Of a DNA stretch of 34,057 bases, positions 25,442-33,763 are shown one piece after another. The notes under the pieces were generated by a model. The model was not told the DNA's origin, made no database searches, and saw only the letters and a list, made by a program, of their open reading frames with translations. The stretch spans positions 1 to 34,057 of the forward strand of contig DQXT01000139.1 of NCBI GenBank assembly GCA_011042225.1, in the 5' to 3' direction. The DNA is from Deltaproteobacteria bacterium (lineage in GTDB: Bacteria; Desulfobacterota; Dissulfuribacteria; Dissulfuribacterales; UBA3076). Made by a program: the position numbers and the translations under genes. Every line of letters begins with the position of its first letter. The first letter of the stretch is position 1.

Positions 25442-25520
25442 GGTCGTTTTTTCAGCAAACAGATTGACAAGGGAACGTTATACTAGACCGGAATCATCTA
25501 TAGGAAAAAGGAGAGGTAAA

Positions 25521-25988
25521 ATGAAAAAGAAGATCTTGGGGATTTTGCTCGTTATATGTGTAATATTTTCATCTGGACTAGCGGGGGCCGCCACTATATC
25601 ACAGGCTGATCTCCCCAAGCATTTGGAGTCCGCTGTGCCAGGTTCCTATGCGCTTTGGTTTCCTGCGGTACCTGACATTCCGGGTCCTCCTTTTTATTGG
25701 AAAAGTTATATCATAATAGCCAACTGGTATGGTGTTAATGTTACTGTTTCGGTTACGGCCACGGCATTCAGTGATGATCCCAACAACCAGCCTACAACCA
25801 AATCATATACACTTGGCCCATTTCAGAAGATAGTCAGGCAGCTTAGCGACTTCGGCTTCAGTAATACCATAGCAGATATCTGGATTACTTCAGATTCCCC
25901 TATTTTCGGTGCCACCGTGCTTCTGATGGATTCAGACACATATGAAGTACTGACTGCAATCCCGCATATTGATATACAGGTGAATTAA
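25521..25988 (+). CDS. Secreted protein homologous to the subtilase C-terminal domain
   Basis: 155 residues from the ATG at 25521, which has AGGAGAGG at 25509-25516; the upstream extension of the frame to 25392 overlaps the lipoprotein gene and is not used. Signal peptide: MKKKILGILLVICVIFSSGLAGA. The mature part is predicted all-beta. Its pattern SYIIIANW ... TVSVTATAFS ... LGPFQKIVRQLSDFG ... SDSPIFGATVLL ... IPHI matches in order the last 105 residues of the subtilase (SFIFLSNP ... TVEAFAV ... IDPFGKIIMDIKGFG ... SSEELFGAAILT ... LPHL). The shared domain looks like an adhesive or surface beta-sandwich; function unknown. Third gene of the subtilase operon, with 79 bases after the lipoprotein gene. 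Confidence 0.78.
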   Translation: MKKKILGILLVICVIFSSGLAGAATISQADLPKHLESAVPGSYALWFPAVPDIPGPPFYWKSYIIIANWYGVNVTVSVTATAFSDDPNNQPTTKSYTLGPFQKIVRQLSDFGFSNTIADIWITSDSPIFGATVLLMDSDTYEVLTAIPHIDIQVN

Positions 25989-25996
25989 AAAACCCA

Positions 25997-26026
25997 GGGC
26001 AATACGGAGGAATATGCGTATTGCCC
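25997..26026. terminator. 10-base-pair hairpin terminator between convergent operons
   Basis: GGGCAATACG (25997-26006) pairs perfectly with CGTATTGCCC (26017-26026) over a 10-base loop. On the minus strand it is followed by TGGGTTTTTT, a good terminator for the ATPase transcript; on the plus strand the tail is only moderately T-rich. Confidence 0.8.
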
Positions 26027-26169
26027 CCTTGCCTTTGTTTCATGTAATGCCGGGTAAATATAATTTTCAGCCGGCATGGAAGGCCAGCCAGGCTTGATAT
26101 TTAAACAGATAGCCTCGTCGCCTCCGGCAAAATAAATTGTCAGCATTTTTGAATGGGGAGGAATTTTCT

Positions 26170-28899
26170 TTAAAAGCTTTTGGATCCTGTTTTCCGCCAC
26201 CTGCGACGGGCGAGCTTCTCCATGCCGGTGATCCAACTGATCAGGGCGCTATATCCCAGCACCATTGTCCAGTGAGCAATTCCCATGGGCCGGGTTTGAA
26301 AGATGGTATTGAAAACAGGCGAATAGGTAAACAGTGCCTGAAGGCCGGTCATGGCCGCTACTCCACCCAACAGCCAGACATTGGAAAAAACCCCTAATTG
26401 CCAGAATGACCGGGTTAGGGAGCGGCAGTTGAAAAGATAGAACATCTCGCCGAAGACAAAGGTGTTGACCGCCATGGTCCGTGCCAGGTCTTCGTTGCCG
26501 GAAGAGCGTAACTCCATTTCAAAAAGCCCGAATGCCCCGATCAGTAATAGCAGGCTTACCAGCACCACCCTGAAAATGAGGGCACGGTTCAGGATCGGTT
26601 CCCTCGGGTTCCGGGGCTGACGGATCATGATGCCCGGCTCGTTGGGCTCGAAAGCCAGCGTAAGCCCTAAGAGCAGGGCCGTGGTCATGTTGATCCAGAG
26701 AATCTGCAGGGGCAGAATGGGAAGGGCCACGCCCAGGAAAATGGCCAACATGATTACCAGGGCCTCACCGCCGTTAGTCGGGAGGGTCCAGGTAATGAAC
26801 TTTGTGAGGTTATCAAAGACCCCCCGTCCTTCCTCCACTGCAGCCTTTATGGTGGAGAAGTTGTCATCGGTAAGCACCATGTCGGCTGCCTCTTTCGAGA
26901 CATCGGTGCCGGTTATGCCCATGGCAACCCCGATATTGGCCTGTTTGAGAGCAGGGGCGTCGTTTACTCCGTCCCCGGTCATGGCCACCACATAATCCCG
27001 TTCTTGAAGGGCCTCCACCAGCCGCAGCTTCTGTTCCGGCGACATCCGGGCAAAAACAGCGGTTTTTTCAGCTACATCCACCAATGTCTTGCCCCCAAGC
27101 TGCGAGAGATCCTGTCCTGTGAGCACCTCTCGTGTGTGAACGGAACAGGTTTCGCCGCACAGCCCTAACTGCCGGGAAATAGCCGCAGCAGTACCCGCGT
27201 GATCGCCAGTGATCATCTTGACCAGAATGCCTGCCTTCTGGCAGACCCCTATAGCCTCCAAGGCCTCCGGCCTGGGCGGATCGATCATGCCCTGAATACC
27301 AAGAAAGGTGAGCCCTTCATGAAGGTCCTCATGGGTAATGCGTGTTGTTCCGGCCGGCACCTCCTTGCGGGCAAAGGCCAGGACCCTGAGACCATCGTTG
27401 GCCATGGCTTCCACCCGGCCGTTGATTTCTCCCGCATCCGCAGTGTCCACCTGCCCGGCGGCATTAAAAAGGGAACTGCACTCTATGCGAAGGCTTTCTA
27501 TGGAGCCCTTTACATAAACGATTCTGGGCTTTCCCTGCCCTGGGTCATGGAGGGTCGCCATATACTGGCGGGCGGATTCAAATGGTATGCTGTCTATGCG
27601 CGGCAGCTCGCGGTGCAGAGTTTTCGGAACGATTCCGGCCTTGACCGCGCAAGCGATGAGTGCCCCTTCTGTAGGATCTCCCTCTACGGTAAAGGTCTCT
27701 CCGGTCTGCTTAAGTACTGAATCATTACATAGGACCCCTGCCTTTAGAATCTCGATCAAGGCCCAGTTGTCAAACGCGTCCGGTCCGCCTTCCCTGGGGC
27801 TGACATGGCCCTTCGGGGCATAGCCGACCCCTGAGGCGGCGTAGAGAAAGCCTCCCGCATACAGTTCGGTTACGGTCATCTGGTTCTGCGTGAGGGTCCC
27901 GGTCTTGTCCGAGCAGATCACGGTGGTGCTTCCCAGTGTCTCGACTGCCGGCAGCTTGCGAATAATGGCGTTCCGTTTGGCCATGCGTGAGACCCCGATG
28001 GCCAGGGTGATGGTCACGGCCGCAGGGAGCCCCTCGGGTATAGCCCCCACGGCAAGGGCCACTGAGGCCATGAACATTTCAATCCAGTCCTGGCCCCGCA
28101 AATATCCCGTCAGGAAGGTAAGGCCGGCCAGGGCAATGATCACATACAGAAGAACTTTACTGAAGTGTTCGATCTTTCGGGTCAGGGGGGTGGCCAGGAC
28201 CTCGGCCGAGGAAATCATCTCGTTGATACGCCCGATTTCGGTGTGGTCGCTTGTGGCAATCACCAGGCCCTTGCATGCCCCATGGGCCACCAAGGTGGAA
28301 GAGTAGGCCATGTTCCGGCGGTCAGAGAGGACGGTTTCCTCAGGGAGCCTTACATCCTCCTTTTGGACCGGAAGGCTCTCCCCGGTAAGTGTGCTCTCAT
28401 CGATTCGGAGTTCCCTGATCTCAAAGAGACGCACATCGGCCGGTACCTTGTCGCCTGATTGCAGAAAGATGACATCTCCAGGTACAAGTTCTCGGGCCGG
28501 GACCTTTTGACGTCTGCCTGCCCTTTGAACCATGGCGTTACTAACCATGGCCCGAGCCAGGGCATCGATGGCCTTAAGGGCCTTGGATTCCTGCACGAAG
28601 CCGATTACAGCATTGATAAGTATGACCCCGAAGATGACCCCGGCCTCAACCCATTCCTGAAGAAACAGGGTGACCAAAGTCGCCATCAGGAGAATGATCA
28701 CCAGGGGCTGATTGAATTGAATAATAAAGCGGGTGACAGGTCCCTGCCTCATTTTTTGAGTCAAGGTGTTTTCTCCAAAGGCCTTGCGCCGTGAAAAGAT
28801 CTCCTCTTCAGTCAGGCCTTCAGCAGGGTCGGTTTCAAGAGTACCTGTGATCTCCTCCATCTCCAGGCTGTGCCACGATTCCGTTGTTAATGCCTGCAT
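26170..28899 (-). CDS. P-type cation-transporting ATPase (P2 / SERCA-like)
   Basis: Membrane ion pump driven by ATP, 909 residues from the ATG at 28899, which has an AAAGGAGT Shine-Dalgarno; the frame is open to 28953. N-terminal cation-ATPase domain (ESWHSLEMEEITGTL ... AEGLTEEEIFSRR ... FGENTL), actuator TGES motif near residue 170, M4 motif IPEGLPA, phosphorylation site DKTGTLT near residue 330, nucleotide-binding KGSIES, and the hinge GDGVNDAPALKQANIGVAMG near residue 640. Six hydrophobic segments follow or flank these. In M6, WINMTTALLLGL retains the Asn and a Thr but has Ala where the SERCA calcium site has Asp800, so calcium is doubtful. It lies downstream of the GspE-like gene with about 150 bases between. 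Confidence 0.9.
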   Translation of the reverse strand: MQALTTESWHSLEMEEITGTLETDPAEGLTEEEIFSRRKAFGENTLTQKMRQGPVTRFIIQFNQPLVIILLMATLVTLFLQEWVEAGVIFGVILINAVIGFVQESKALKAIDALARAMVSNAMVQRAGRRQKVPARELVPGDVIFLQSGDKVPADVRLFEIRELRIDESTLTGESLPVQKEDVRLPEETVLSDRRNMAYSSTLVAHGACKGLVIATSDHTEIGRINEMISSAEVLATPLTRKIEHFSKVLLYVIIALAGLTFLTGYLRGQDWIEMFMASVALAVGAIPEGLPAAVTITLAIGVSRMAKRNAIIRKLPAVETLGSTTVICSDKTGTLTQNQMTVTELYAGGFLYAASGVGYAPKGHVSPREGGPDAFDNWALIEILKAGVLCNDSVLKQTGETFTVEGDPTEGALIACAVKAGIVPKTLHRELPRIDSIPFESARQYMATLHDPGQGKPRIVYVKGSIESLRIECSSLFNAAGQVDTADAGEINGRVEAMANDGLRVLAFARKEVPAGTTRITHEDLHEGLTFLGIQGMIDPPRPEALEAIGVCQKAGILVKMITGDHAGTAAAISRQLGLCGETCSVHTREVLTGQDLSQLGGKTLVDVAEKTAVFARMSPEQKLRLVEALQERDYVVAMTGDGVNDAPALKQANIGVAMGITGTDVSKEAADMVLTDDNFSTIKAAVEEGRGVFDNLTKFITWTLPTNGGEALVIMLAIFLGVALPILPLQILWINMTTALLLGLTLAFEPNEPGIMIRQPRNPREPILNRALIFRVVLVSLLLLIGAFGLFEMELRSSGNEDLARTMAVNTFVFGEMFYLFNCRSLTRSFWQLGVFSNVWLLGGVAAMTGLQALFTYSPVFNTIFQTRPMGIAHWTMVLGYSALISWITGMEKLARRRWRKTGSKSF

Positions 28900-29050
28900 G
28901 TCTGGCAACTCCTTTATGCACAGGTGAAAAGGGTCAACAAAAACTTGATCCATGAATGATGGATGCTATGGGGATGGGACTGAGATCCCCGCTTTGCGGG
29001 TACGAGCTGACACGCCGCAATCTAATAAATATTTCTGTACAATCGAGGTG

Positions 29051-31435
29051 TTATATGCCTTGACCTGTAACACTTTTTAACGCCCTTGTAGGAGACGTAT
29101 TGAAATCCCTCGACTTGAACTCTTTTATCATTTGGTGGGGCATTAATCTTATAATCTCTGATAATGTTGTCTGATTCAATTTTAGAATACAATCGTCAAG
29201 CATTGTCTTCATTCCATTCTCTGTGGCCATCCTCCTGATTTCGTTTTCTTTGGCCCCTCTAATGAGGGCCAGGGCGATATCCTTGTTCATTACAAAAAAT
29301 TCCGAAACCAGAGTACGCCCGCTATATCCCGTATAATCACATAATTCACAACCTTCTGCTCGATAGAAAGTAAGGTCGTCAGGATAGTCTTTAAACAATA
29401 AGCTCCATTCGCTTTCTGTGGGGATGTATTCCGAGCTGCATGAAGGGCAGATTTTTCTTACAAGCCTCTGGGCAAGGACTCCCATTAGGCCTGAAGCGAT
29501 CTGGGTGCGATCAACGTTAAGGCCTTGCAGCCTGGAGATAACATTTGTAGAATCCGTTGTATGTAGTGTACTTAAAAGGAGATGCCCTGTCTGTACAGCG
29601 TCGAATCCTATGTTTGCCGTTTCACTATCCCTCATTTCGCCTATCAGTATGATATCCGGATCAAGTCTCAAAAATGATCGGAGCAGTCTTGAAAATGTAA
29701 GATTAATTTTGGTATTGACCTGTGTCTGCATAATTCCCGGTATGCTGTATTCGATCGGATCTTCTGCAGTAATGATTTTGAGCCCTGGATCGTATACAAA
29801 CTGCAGTGCGCCATAAAGCGTTGAAGTCTTTCCGCTCCCTGTAGGGCCTGTCAAGAGGATCATTCCTGCGGGGCTTTTAAGTAACTCCTTAAGTGGTTTC
29901 AGGATATGTTGAGAATGCCCGAGGTTGTCGAGGCCTTTATTCGCTTTTCGGGGATCGAGTATCCTAATCGTTATGTTTTCTCCAACTATAGCCGGGCACA
30001 CTGCAACCCTGAAGTCAACGGAGACTTTAGTGGATTGTGTCTTGTCAGAATAGTTTATTCTGAAAGCCCCATCCTGCGGTATGCGTTTTTCAGCTATGTC
30101 AAGGTTGGACATTATCTTGATCCTGGAAATGATTTCTCCTATCGATTCACGTAGCTTTGTATCAAGCCATGGTTGTGTTAAAGTCTGAAGCACACCGTCG
30201 ATTCTATAGCGGACCTTTATGTCTTTACGGTCCTGCTCTATATGGATATCACTGGCATTCTTCATCAGGCCGTACTTGATTATGTGGTTAACCAGCTCTT
30301 GTACCTGCATGTTTGAGATACCGTAGATGTCTGACCGTGTCTTCTTGTGTTCGGTTTTTTCTAGATCTATTACTACATCTTCAAGGTTTTCGACCTCTTC
30401 TGGTTCTTTGACTTGCTTTACTTCATCCGCTGTTTCGTCATCTATTAAGGCCTCGCCGTAAAGAGTCCTGAAAATTGCTTTAAATTTTTCATGAGTGATC
30501 AAGACACACTCAATCTTATATAGTGAATACATAGAACTAAGGTCATGGACGATCTGAAGGCTATCTACATCTGATACCGCCAGCGTAAGCAGGTTTTTTT
30601 CGCAGGACAGAGGCAAAATACGATTTTTTGCCGCGTAATTTTTACCAATAATTGCGCACAGCGTGTCTATCTGGCTTTGAGTTAAATTGAAACCATCCAG
30701 TCTTCTAAACTCGATATTATGCTGCTTCGATAAAGTGACATATAGTTGTTCATTAGTAATAAAATTCTTTTCTATCAATATTTTGCCCAAGTACTCAGTC
30801 CTATGTTTCTGCTCGTAAAGGGCCTCTTTAAGCTGCTGCTCACTAATTATTCCCTGTTTTACTAAAAAATCTCCAAGTTTCTGATGTTTATTATATTTTT
30901 TGAGAACACGATTGAGATCTATAGGTGTAATTATATTCAAGTCACATAATATTTCGCCCAGGGTCCTTTGATATCTTTTCCGATCTAGAATGTTATTTAG
31001 ATCTTCTTCACTTATAATATTGGATTTTAGCGCCAGCTGACCCAGTTTCGTCCCGCCGACCTGTTGAATCAGTAAATCTTTTACATCCTTAGCCGTCGCA
31101 AGACCCTGTCTTATCAAGGCATCGCCGACCAGCTCATTCGGCTCCTTGTTTTTTAGACACTCCTCCATCTGATTTTCATCAGCTAATCCCTTTTGAATCG
31201 CCAACTTCCCTATGCGTTTTCGCAGATAGGGATGATTCAGGAGATTTTGGAGTTGGTCTTCTGAAATCAGCCCGTTCTTAACAAGGAGTGTACCCAGGGG
31301 TTGACTTGCCTCTTCAATCTCTCTTTTTTGGATTTCAAGGGCCTTTTCAATGTCCTTTTCCTTTACAATTCCTTCTCTGACCAACAGTTCCCCGATTCTA
31401 GGGAACGTCTGATTTTCAGTTAAGTTTTTACCCAT
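29051..31435 (-). CDS. GspE/PilB-family secretion ATPase with eight N-terminal helical modules
   Basis: A 794-residue hexameric motor ATPase of the type II secretion/type IV pilus family. Residues about 11-240 hold eight consecutive modules of about 26-33 residues, each of the form LG-x-L-(L/A)-x2-(G/N)-(I/L)-(I/A)-x-E-x2-L, the motif that usually occurs once or twice in GspE N-terminal domains. An MshEN-like domain (to about 330), an acidic linker (EEPEEVENLED type) and the ATPase domain follow: Walker A GPTGSGKTS near 530, Walker B IILIGEMRD near 595, His box TLHTTD, and two CxxC pairs (CPSC, CELC) forming the zinc site. The ATG at 31435 begins MGKNLTENQ. No pilin, GspF/PilC or other secretion gene is nearby. 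The order and spacing with the P-type ATPase gene leave open whether they share a transcript. Confidence 0.9.
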   Translation of the reverse strand: MGKNLTENQTFPRIGELLVREGIVKEKDIEKALEIQKREIEEASQPLGTLLVKNGLISEDQLQNLLNHPYLRKRIGKLAIQKGLADENQMEECLKNKEPNELVGDALIRQGLATAKDVKDLLIQQVGGTKLGQLALKSNIISEEDLNNILDRKRYQRTLGEILCDLNIITPIDLNRVLKKYNKHQKLGDFLVKQGIISEQQLKEALYEQKHRTEYLGKILIEKNFITNEQLYVTLSKQHNIEFRRLDGFNLTQSQIDTLCAIIGKNYAAKNRILPLSCEKNLLTLAVSDVDSLQIVHDLSSMYSLYKIECVLITHEKFKAIFRTLYGEALIDDETADEVKQVKEPEEVENLEDVVIDLEKTEHKKTRSDIYGISNMQVQELVNHIIKYGLMKNASDIHIEQDRKDIKVRYRIDGVLQTLTQPWLDTKLRESIGEIISRIKIMSNLDIAEKRIPQDGAFRINYSDKTQSTKVSVDFRVAVCPAIVGENITIRILDPRKANKGLDNLGHSQHILKPLKELLKSPAGMILLTGPTGSGKTSTLYGALQFVYDPGLKIITAEDPIEYSIPGIMQTQVNTKINLTFSRLLRSFLRLDPDIILIGEMRDSETANIGFDAVQTGHLLLSTLHTTDSTNVISRLQGLNVDRTQIASGLMGVLAQRLVRKICPSCSSEYIPTESEWSLLFKDYPDDLTFYRAEGCELCDYTGYSGRTLVSEFFVMNKDIALALIRGAKENEIRRMATENGMKTMLDDCILKLNQTTLSEIIRLMPHQMIKEFKSRDFNTSPTRALKSVTGQGI

Positions 31436-31838
31436 GTCTTTACCCCGTTAATCGAACAGAATCCCTTTTCTCTTTTCCGATGCTGACTATCTTCTCTATA
31501 TAACGACAATTTCCTGTATTCACTCTTATTTTCTAATCGGTTCCCTGTATAATTGATTTACTGATATAATATCGTCTTTTGGTCAGTTTAAAAAGAGTGA
31601 CGGAAAAGAGTGATAGGTAATCGCTTCTTGGGCGATTTATAAAGTTTAGAGAATAAGGTATTGTATTTGAAGGGAAAAGTTACTTTATAAGAGCTATGAT
31701 GTCAAAATTTTTGGGGATAGACTTTTCAAGTCTTTTTGAATGGTCACAAGGCAAAATTCAGCTTAAACCGCGGACCTCAAATCTGTAATTGGAAGAAAAT
31801 ACATATCTTTAGTTGTGCTATCCGATTTAATCTGCACT
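31436..31838. other. 403-base stretch between the GspE-like gene and the PEP-CTERM-like gene; no gene seen
   Basis: AT-rich, with no frame that looks coding. A small hairpin AGACTTTTCAAGTCT followed by TTTT (about 31719-31736) could act as a weak plus-strand terminator, but no plus-strand gene ends here. No sigma54 (GG-N10-GC) promoter for the GspE-like gene is visible. Confidence 0.45.
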
Positions 31839-32318
31839 TTAATGCAATTCCCTAATTTTTTGTAATCTACGGGCCAATCCTCCCAAGGTGAACAGCCCAA
31901 AACCCATAAACATTATAGTGACCGCCTCTGAGGTAGAAGCAGACCGGCTGGTTATTGCCGGCATTACACTGAGTTCGATAATATCTCCGACAAACAGGCA
32001 GCTAGCTGAATCCTTTGCCAGCGTGCTATTATAGGAAACAAACATTCCGGCTTCAGAATATAATTTTGATGAATAGACATATGTTGGTGTTGCGATCTTT
32101 TGATCGTTATTATAATGGCCTAAATCAGGTTTTTCCCCAATCCGCAAATAATCCACCGGCATCATCTGGTAATTAACAGACTTGGGAATTAATGATGTGT
32201 AATCAAAATAATTTTGAAGTAAATTGTCTGATATAAAAGTAACCATAGGAACGGCTGATGCACCTCCAGCGAACAAAAAAGATGTAAGTACTGACAAAAT
32301 AAAGGTCTTCACGGCCAT
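31839..32318 (-). CDS. Exported protein with a variant PEP-CTERM-like C-terminal anchor
   Basis: A 159-residue protein with a clear signal peptide (MAVKTFILSVLTSFLFAGGASA). The mature region (VPMVTFISDNLLQNYFDYTSL ... GDIIELSVMPA) is unrecognised. It ends like a sorting-signal protein: Ser/Thr-rich stalk, hydrophobic segment (VTIMFMGFGLFTLGGLA), then RRLQK. The three residues before the hydrophobic segment are SEA instead of PEP. This may be a divergent substrate of the exosortase system or a simple tail anchor. A sigma54 promoter with perfect spacing upstream (32495-32510) supports regulation like that of the PEP-CTERM gene at 18710. The gene is real: signal peptide, anchor and promoter agree. 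Confidence 0.72.
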   Translation of the reverse strand: MAVKTFILSVLTSFLFAGGASAVPMVTFISDNLLQNYFDYTSLIPKSVNYQMMPVDYLRIGEKPDLGHYNNDQKIATPTYVYSSKLYSEAGMFVSYNSTLAKDSASCLFVGDIIELSVMPAITSRSASTSEAVTIMFMGFGLFTLGGLARRLQKIRELH

Positions 32319-32690
32319 TTCTGTTTTATGCTCCTTTGCCCTATAACTATTTAATTTTATATTATGTTTTGTAGAGTGCCTTGTTTCTGATATTACTACA
32401 ATTTTTTTATCATATCTGGCTTTTTTGCTTTGTCCTGATTTTGAGAGCCACTTTAACTCAGGTCATTTTTGACAGGTGACTTGGAATGGTAGACTGCAAG
32501 AGAAATGCCATTTTTTTATCTTTTTTTTCTTGTTTTTTCTGCATTTGAGGCACTATTTTGCAAAAAAAGATAGATAAGAGTATTTTTTTCCCACTAATAG
32601 AAAAAAAGTTCCTGGGGAAAATTTATTTCGATATCATTTTTCTCTTCCTCAGATTAATAAGCTTTAAGCAGGAGCAGGAAGTAATCTCAA
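32319..32690. other. 372-base divergent control region, PEP-CTERM-like gene / ZIP gene
   Basis: Very AT-rich, with long T and A runs. It contains the sigma54 promoter for the leftward gene. No copy of the TGTAAAGAA-type motif found at 19451-19611 was seen here. No clear sigma70 promoter for the rightward gene was found. Confidence 0.5.
32495..32510 (-). promoter_or_regulatory. Sigma54 (-24/-12) promoter of the PEP-CTERM-like gene
   Basis: On the minus strand: TGGCATTTCTCTTGCA, with GG and GC ten bases apart. Transcription would start near 32484, leaving a leader of about 165 bases. Confidence 0.75.
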
Positions 32691-33565
32691 ATGAATGAAG
32701 TCTGGATTGCTATGGGGTTAACGGTGTTTGCCGGAATGGCCACTGGGATTGGCAGTATCATCGCGTTTACGGCCAAGAGAACCAATTATCGTTTTCTGTC
32801 AGTGGCAACGGGCTTTTCGGCAGGTGTAATGCTCTATGTTTCGTTCGTGGAGATCTTTTATAAAGGCGTTGATTCTCTAACCGCTCAATATGGCGATTAT
32901 TGGGGGCATTGGATTAACGCGGCGTCCTTCTTCGGCGGAATGTTTCTGATTGGCATGATAGATCAACTGATCCCCATATCGAAGAATCCGCACGAGACCC
33001 GCACGGAAGAAGAGACAAAGCTGCTTCACATACCATCAGTAACCATGCTGGATTTCGAGTCAACGGTCACACAGAATGAAGAAGAATGGGGAGAAAATAT
33101 TTATAATATTGCTATCCCTCATGAGAAACTCATGCGAATGGGCCTTTTTACAGCCTTGGCAATAGGAATACACAACTTTCCTGAGGGTTTGGCAACATTT
33201 CTCGCCGCCCTTCAGGATCTAAGCCTCGGCGTTGCCATTGCTGCAGCTATTGCTCTACACGATATACCTGAAGGCATCAGCGTTTCAGTCCCAATCTTTT
33301 ATGCCACTGGAGATCGCAAGAAGGCATTCATGTATTCCCTTGTCAGCGGATTGGCCGAACCTGTTGGGTTCTGTACGGCGAGACCGGATTAATTCCATCT
33401 CATGTGATGGGTATACTCTTTGGCGGCATATCAGGCATCATGGTTTACATAAGCCTTGATCAACTTTTACCCACAAGCAGGGCCTATGGAAGGGGACACG
33501 ATAGCATTTTGGGGTTAGTCGCAGGGATGCTGATAATGGCCTTTAGTCTGCTGCTGATGAAATAG
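32691..33565 (+). pseudogene. ZIP family metal transporter (ZupT-like), interrupted by a frameshift
   Basis: Inner-membrane zinc/divalent metal importer. The first frame (32691-33392) encodes 233 residues with the two signature helices: HNFPEG at residues 161-166 and HDIPEG at 190-195, plus an acidic cytoplasmic loop (ETRTEEET ... EEEWGEN). After SGLAEPVG (near 33366) it falls into FCTARPD and a stop. Reading on in another frame from the GTTCTG at about 33368 gives VLYGETGL ... [22 protein letters not shown] ... [18 protein letters not shown] and a stop at 33563-33565, exactly the missing last two helices. One base lost from a run of G (GGG where GGGG would restore the frame) explains it. It could be a true inactivation or an assembly error. 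GGAG precedes the ATG at 32691. Confidence 0.85.
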
Positions 33566-33659
33566 TATGGTTGATTATTTCTGACATGTCGGATACAGGC
33601 GCCATTTCAGGTGGATTTAACCGTCAATCTCACAGATCAGGGTTTTTTAAAGTTTCTTC

Positions 33660-33687
33660 TTGACAGCAAAATTTCTTATTTTAAAAT
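33660..33687 (+). promoter_or_regulatory. Sigma70 promoter of the TetR gene
   Basis: A perfect TTGACA (33660-33665), 16 bases, then TAAAAT (33682-33687). The start site would be near 33694, inside the inverted repeat at 33688-33731. Confidence 0.6.
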
Positions 33688-33731
33688 CATGAATTTCGTG
33701 TCATTTTATTTAATATGACGTCATGTTCATG
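33688..33731. promoter_or_regulatory. Inverted repeat, candidate TetR operator
   Basis: Arms of 17 bases (33688-33704 and 33715-33731) match at 12 of 17 positions, CATGAA...GTCAT against ATGAC...TTCATG, separated by ten bases. The right arm contains the exact palindrome ATGACGTCAT (33715-33724). Its position over the transcription start suits autorepression. Confidence 0.5.
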
Positions 33732-33763
33732 TAATTTGCAACACCTGTTTATGCGGAGGCCGA

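Noticed and set aside
29418-29816. 132-codon frame antisense to the GspE-like gene
   Set aside because: Shadow of the conserved ATPase domain.
32571-32585. AGGCACTATTTTGCA, sigma54-like, on the plus strand before the ZIP gene
   Set aside because: GG and GC are nine bases apart instead of ten; sigma54 promoters are intolerant of this.
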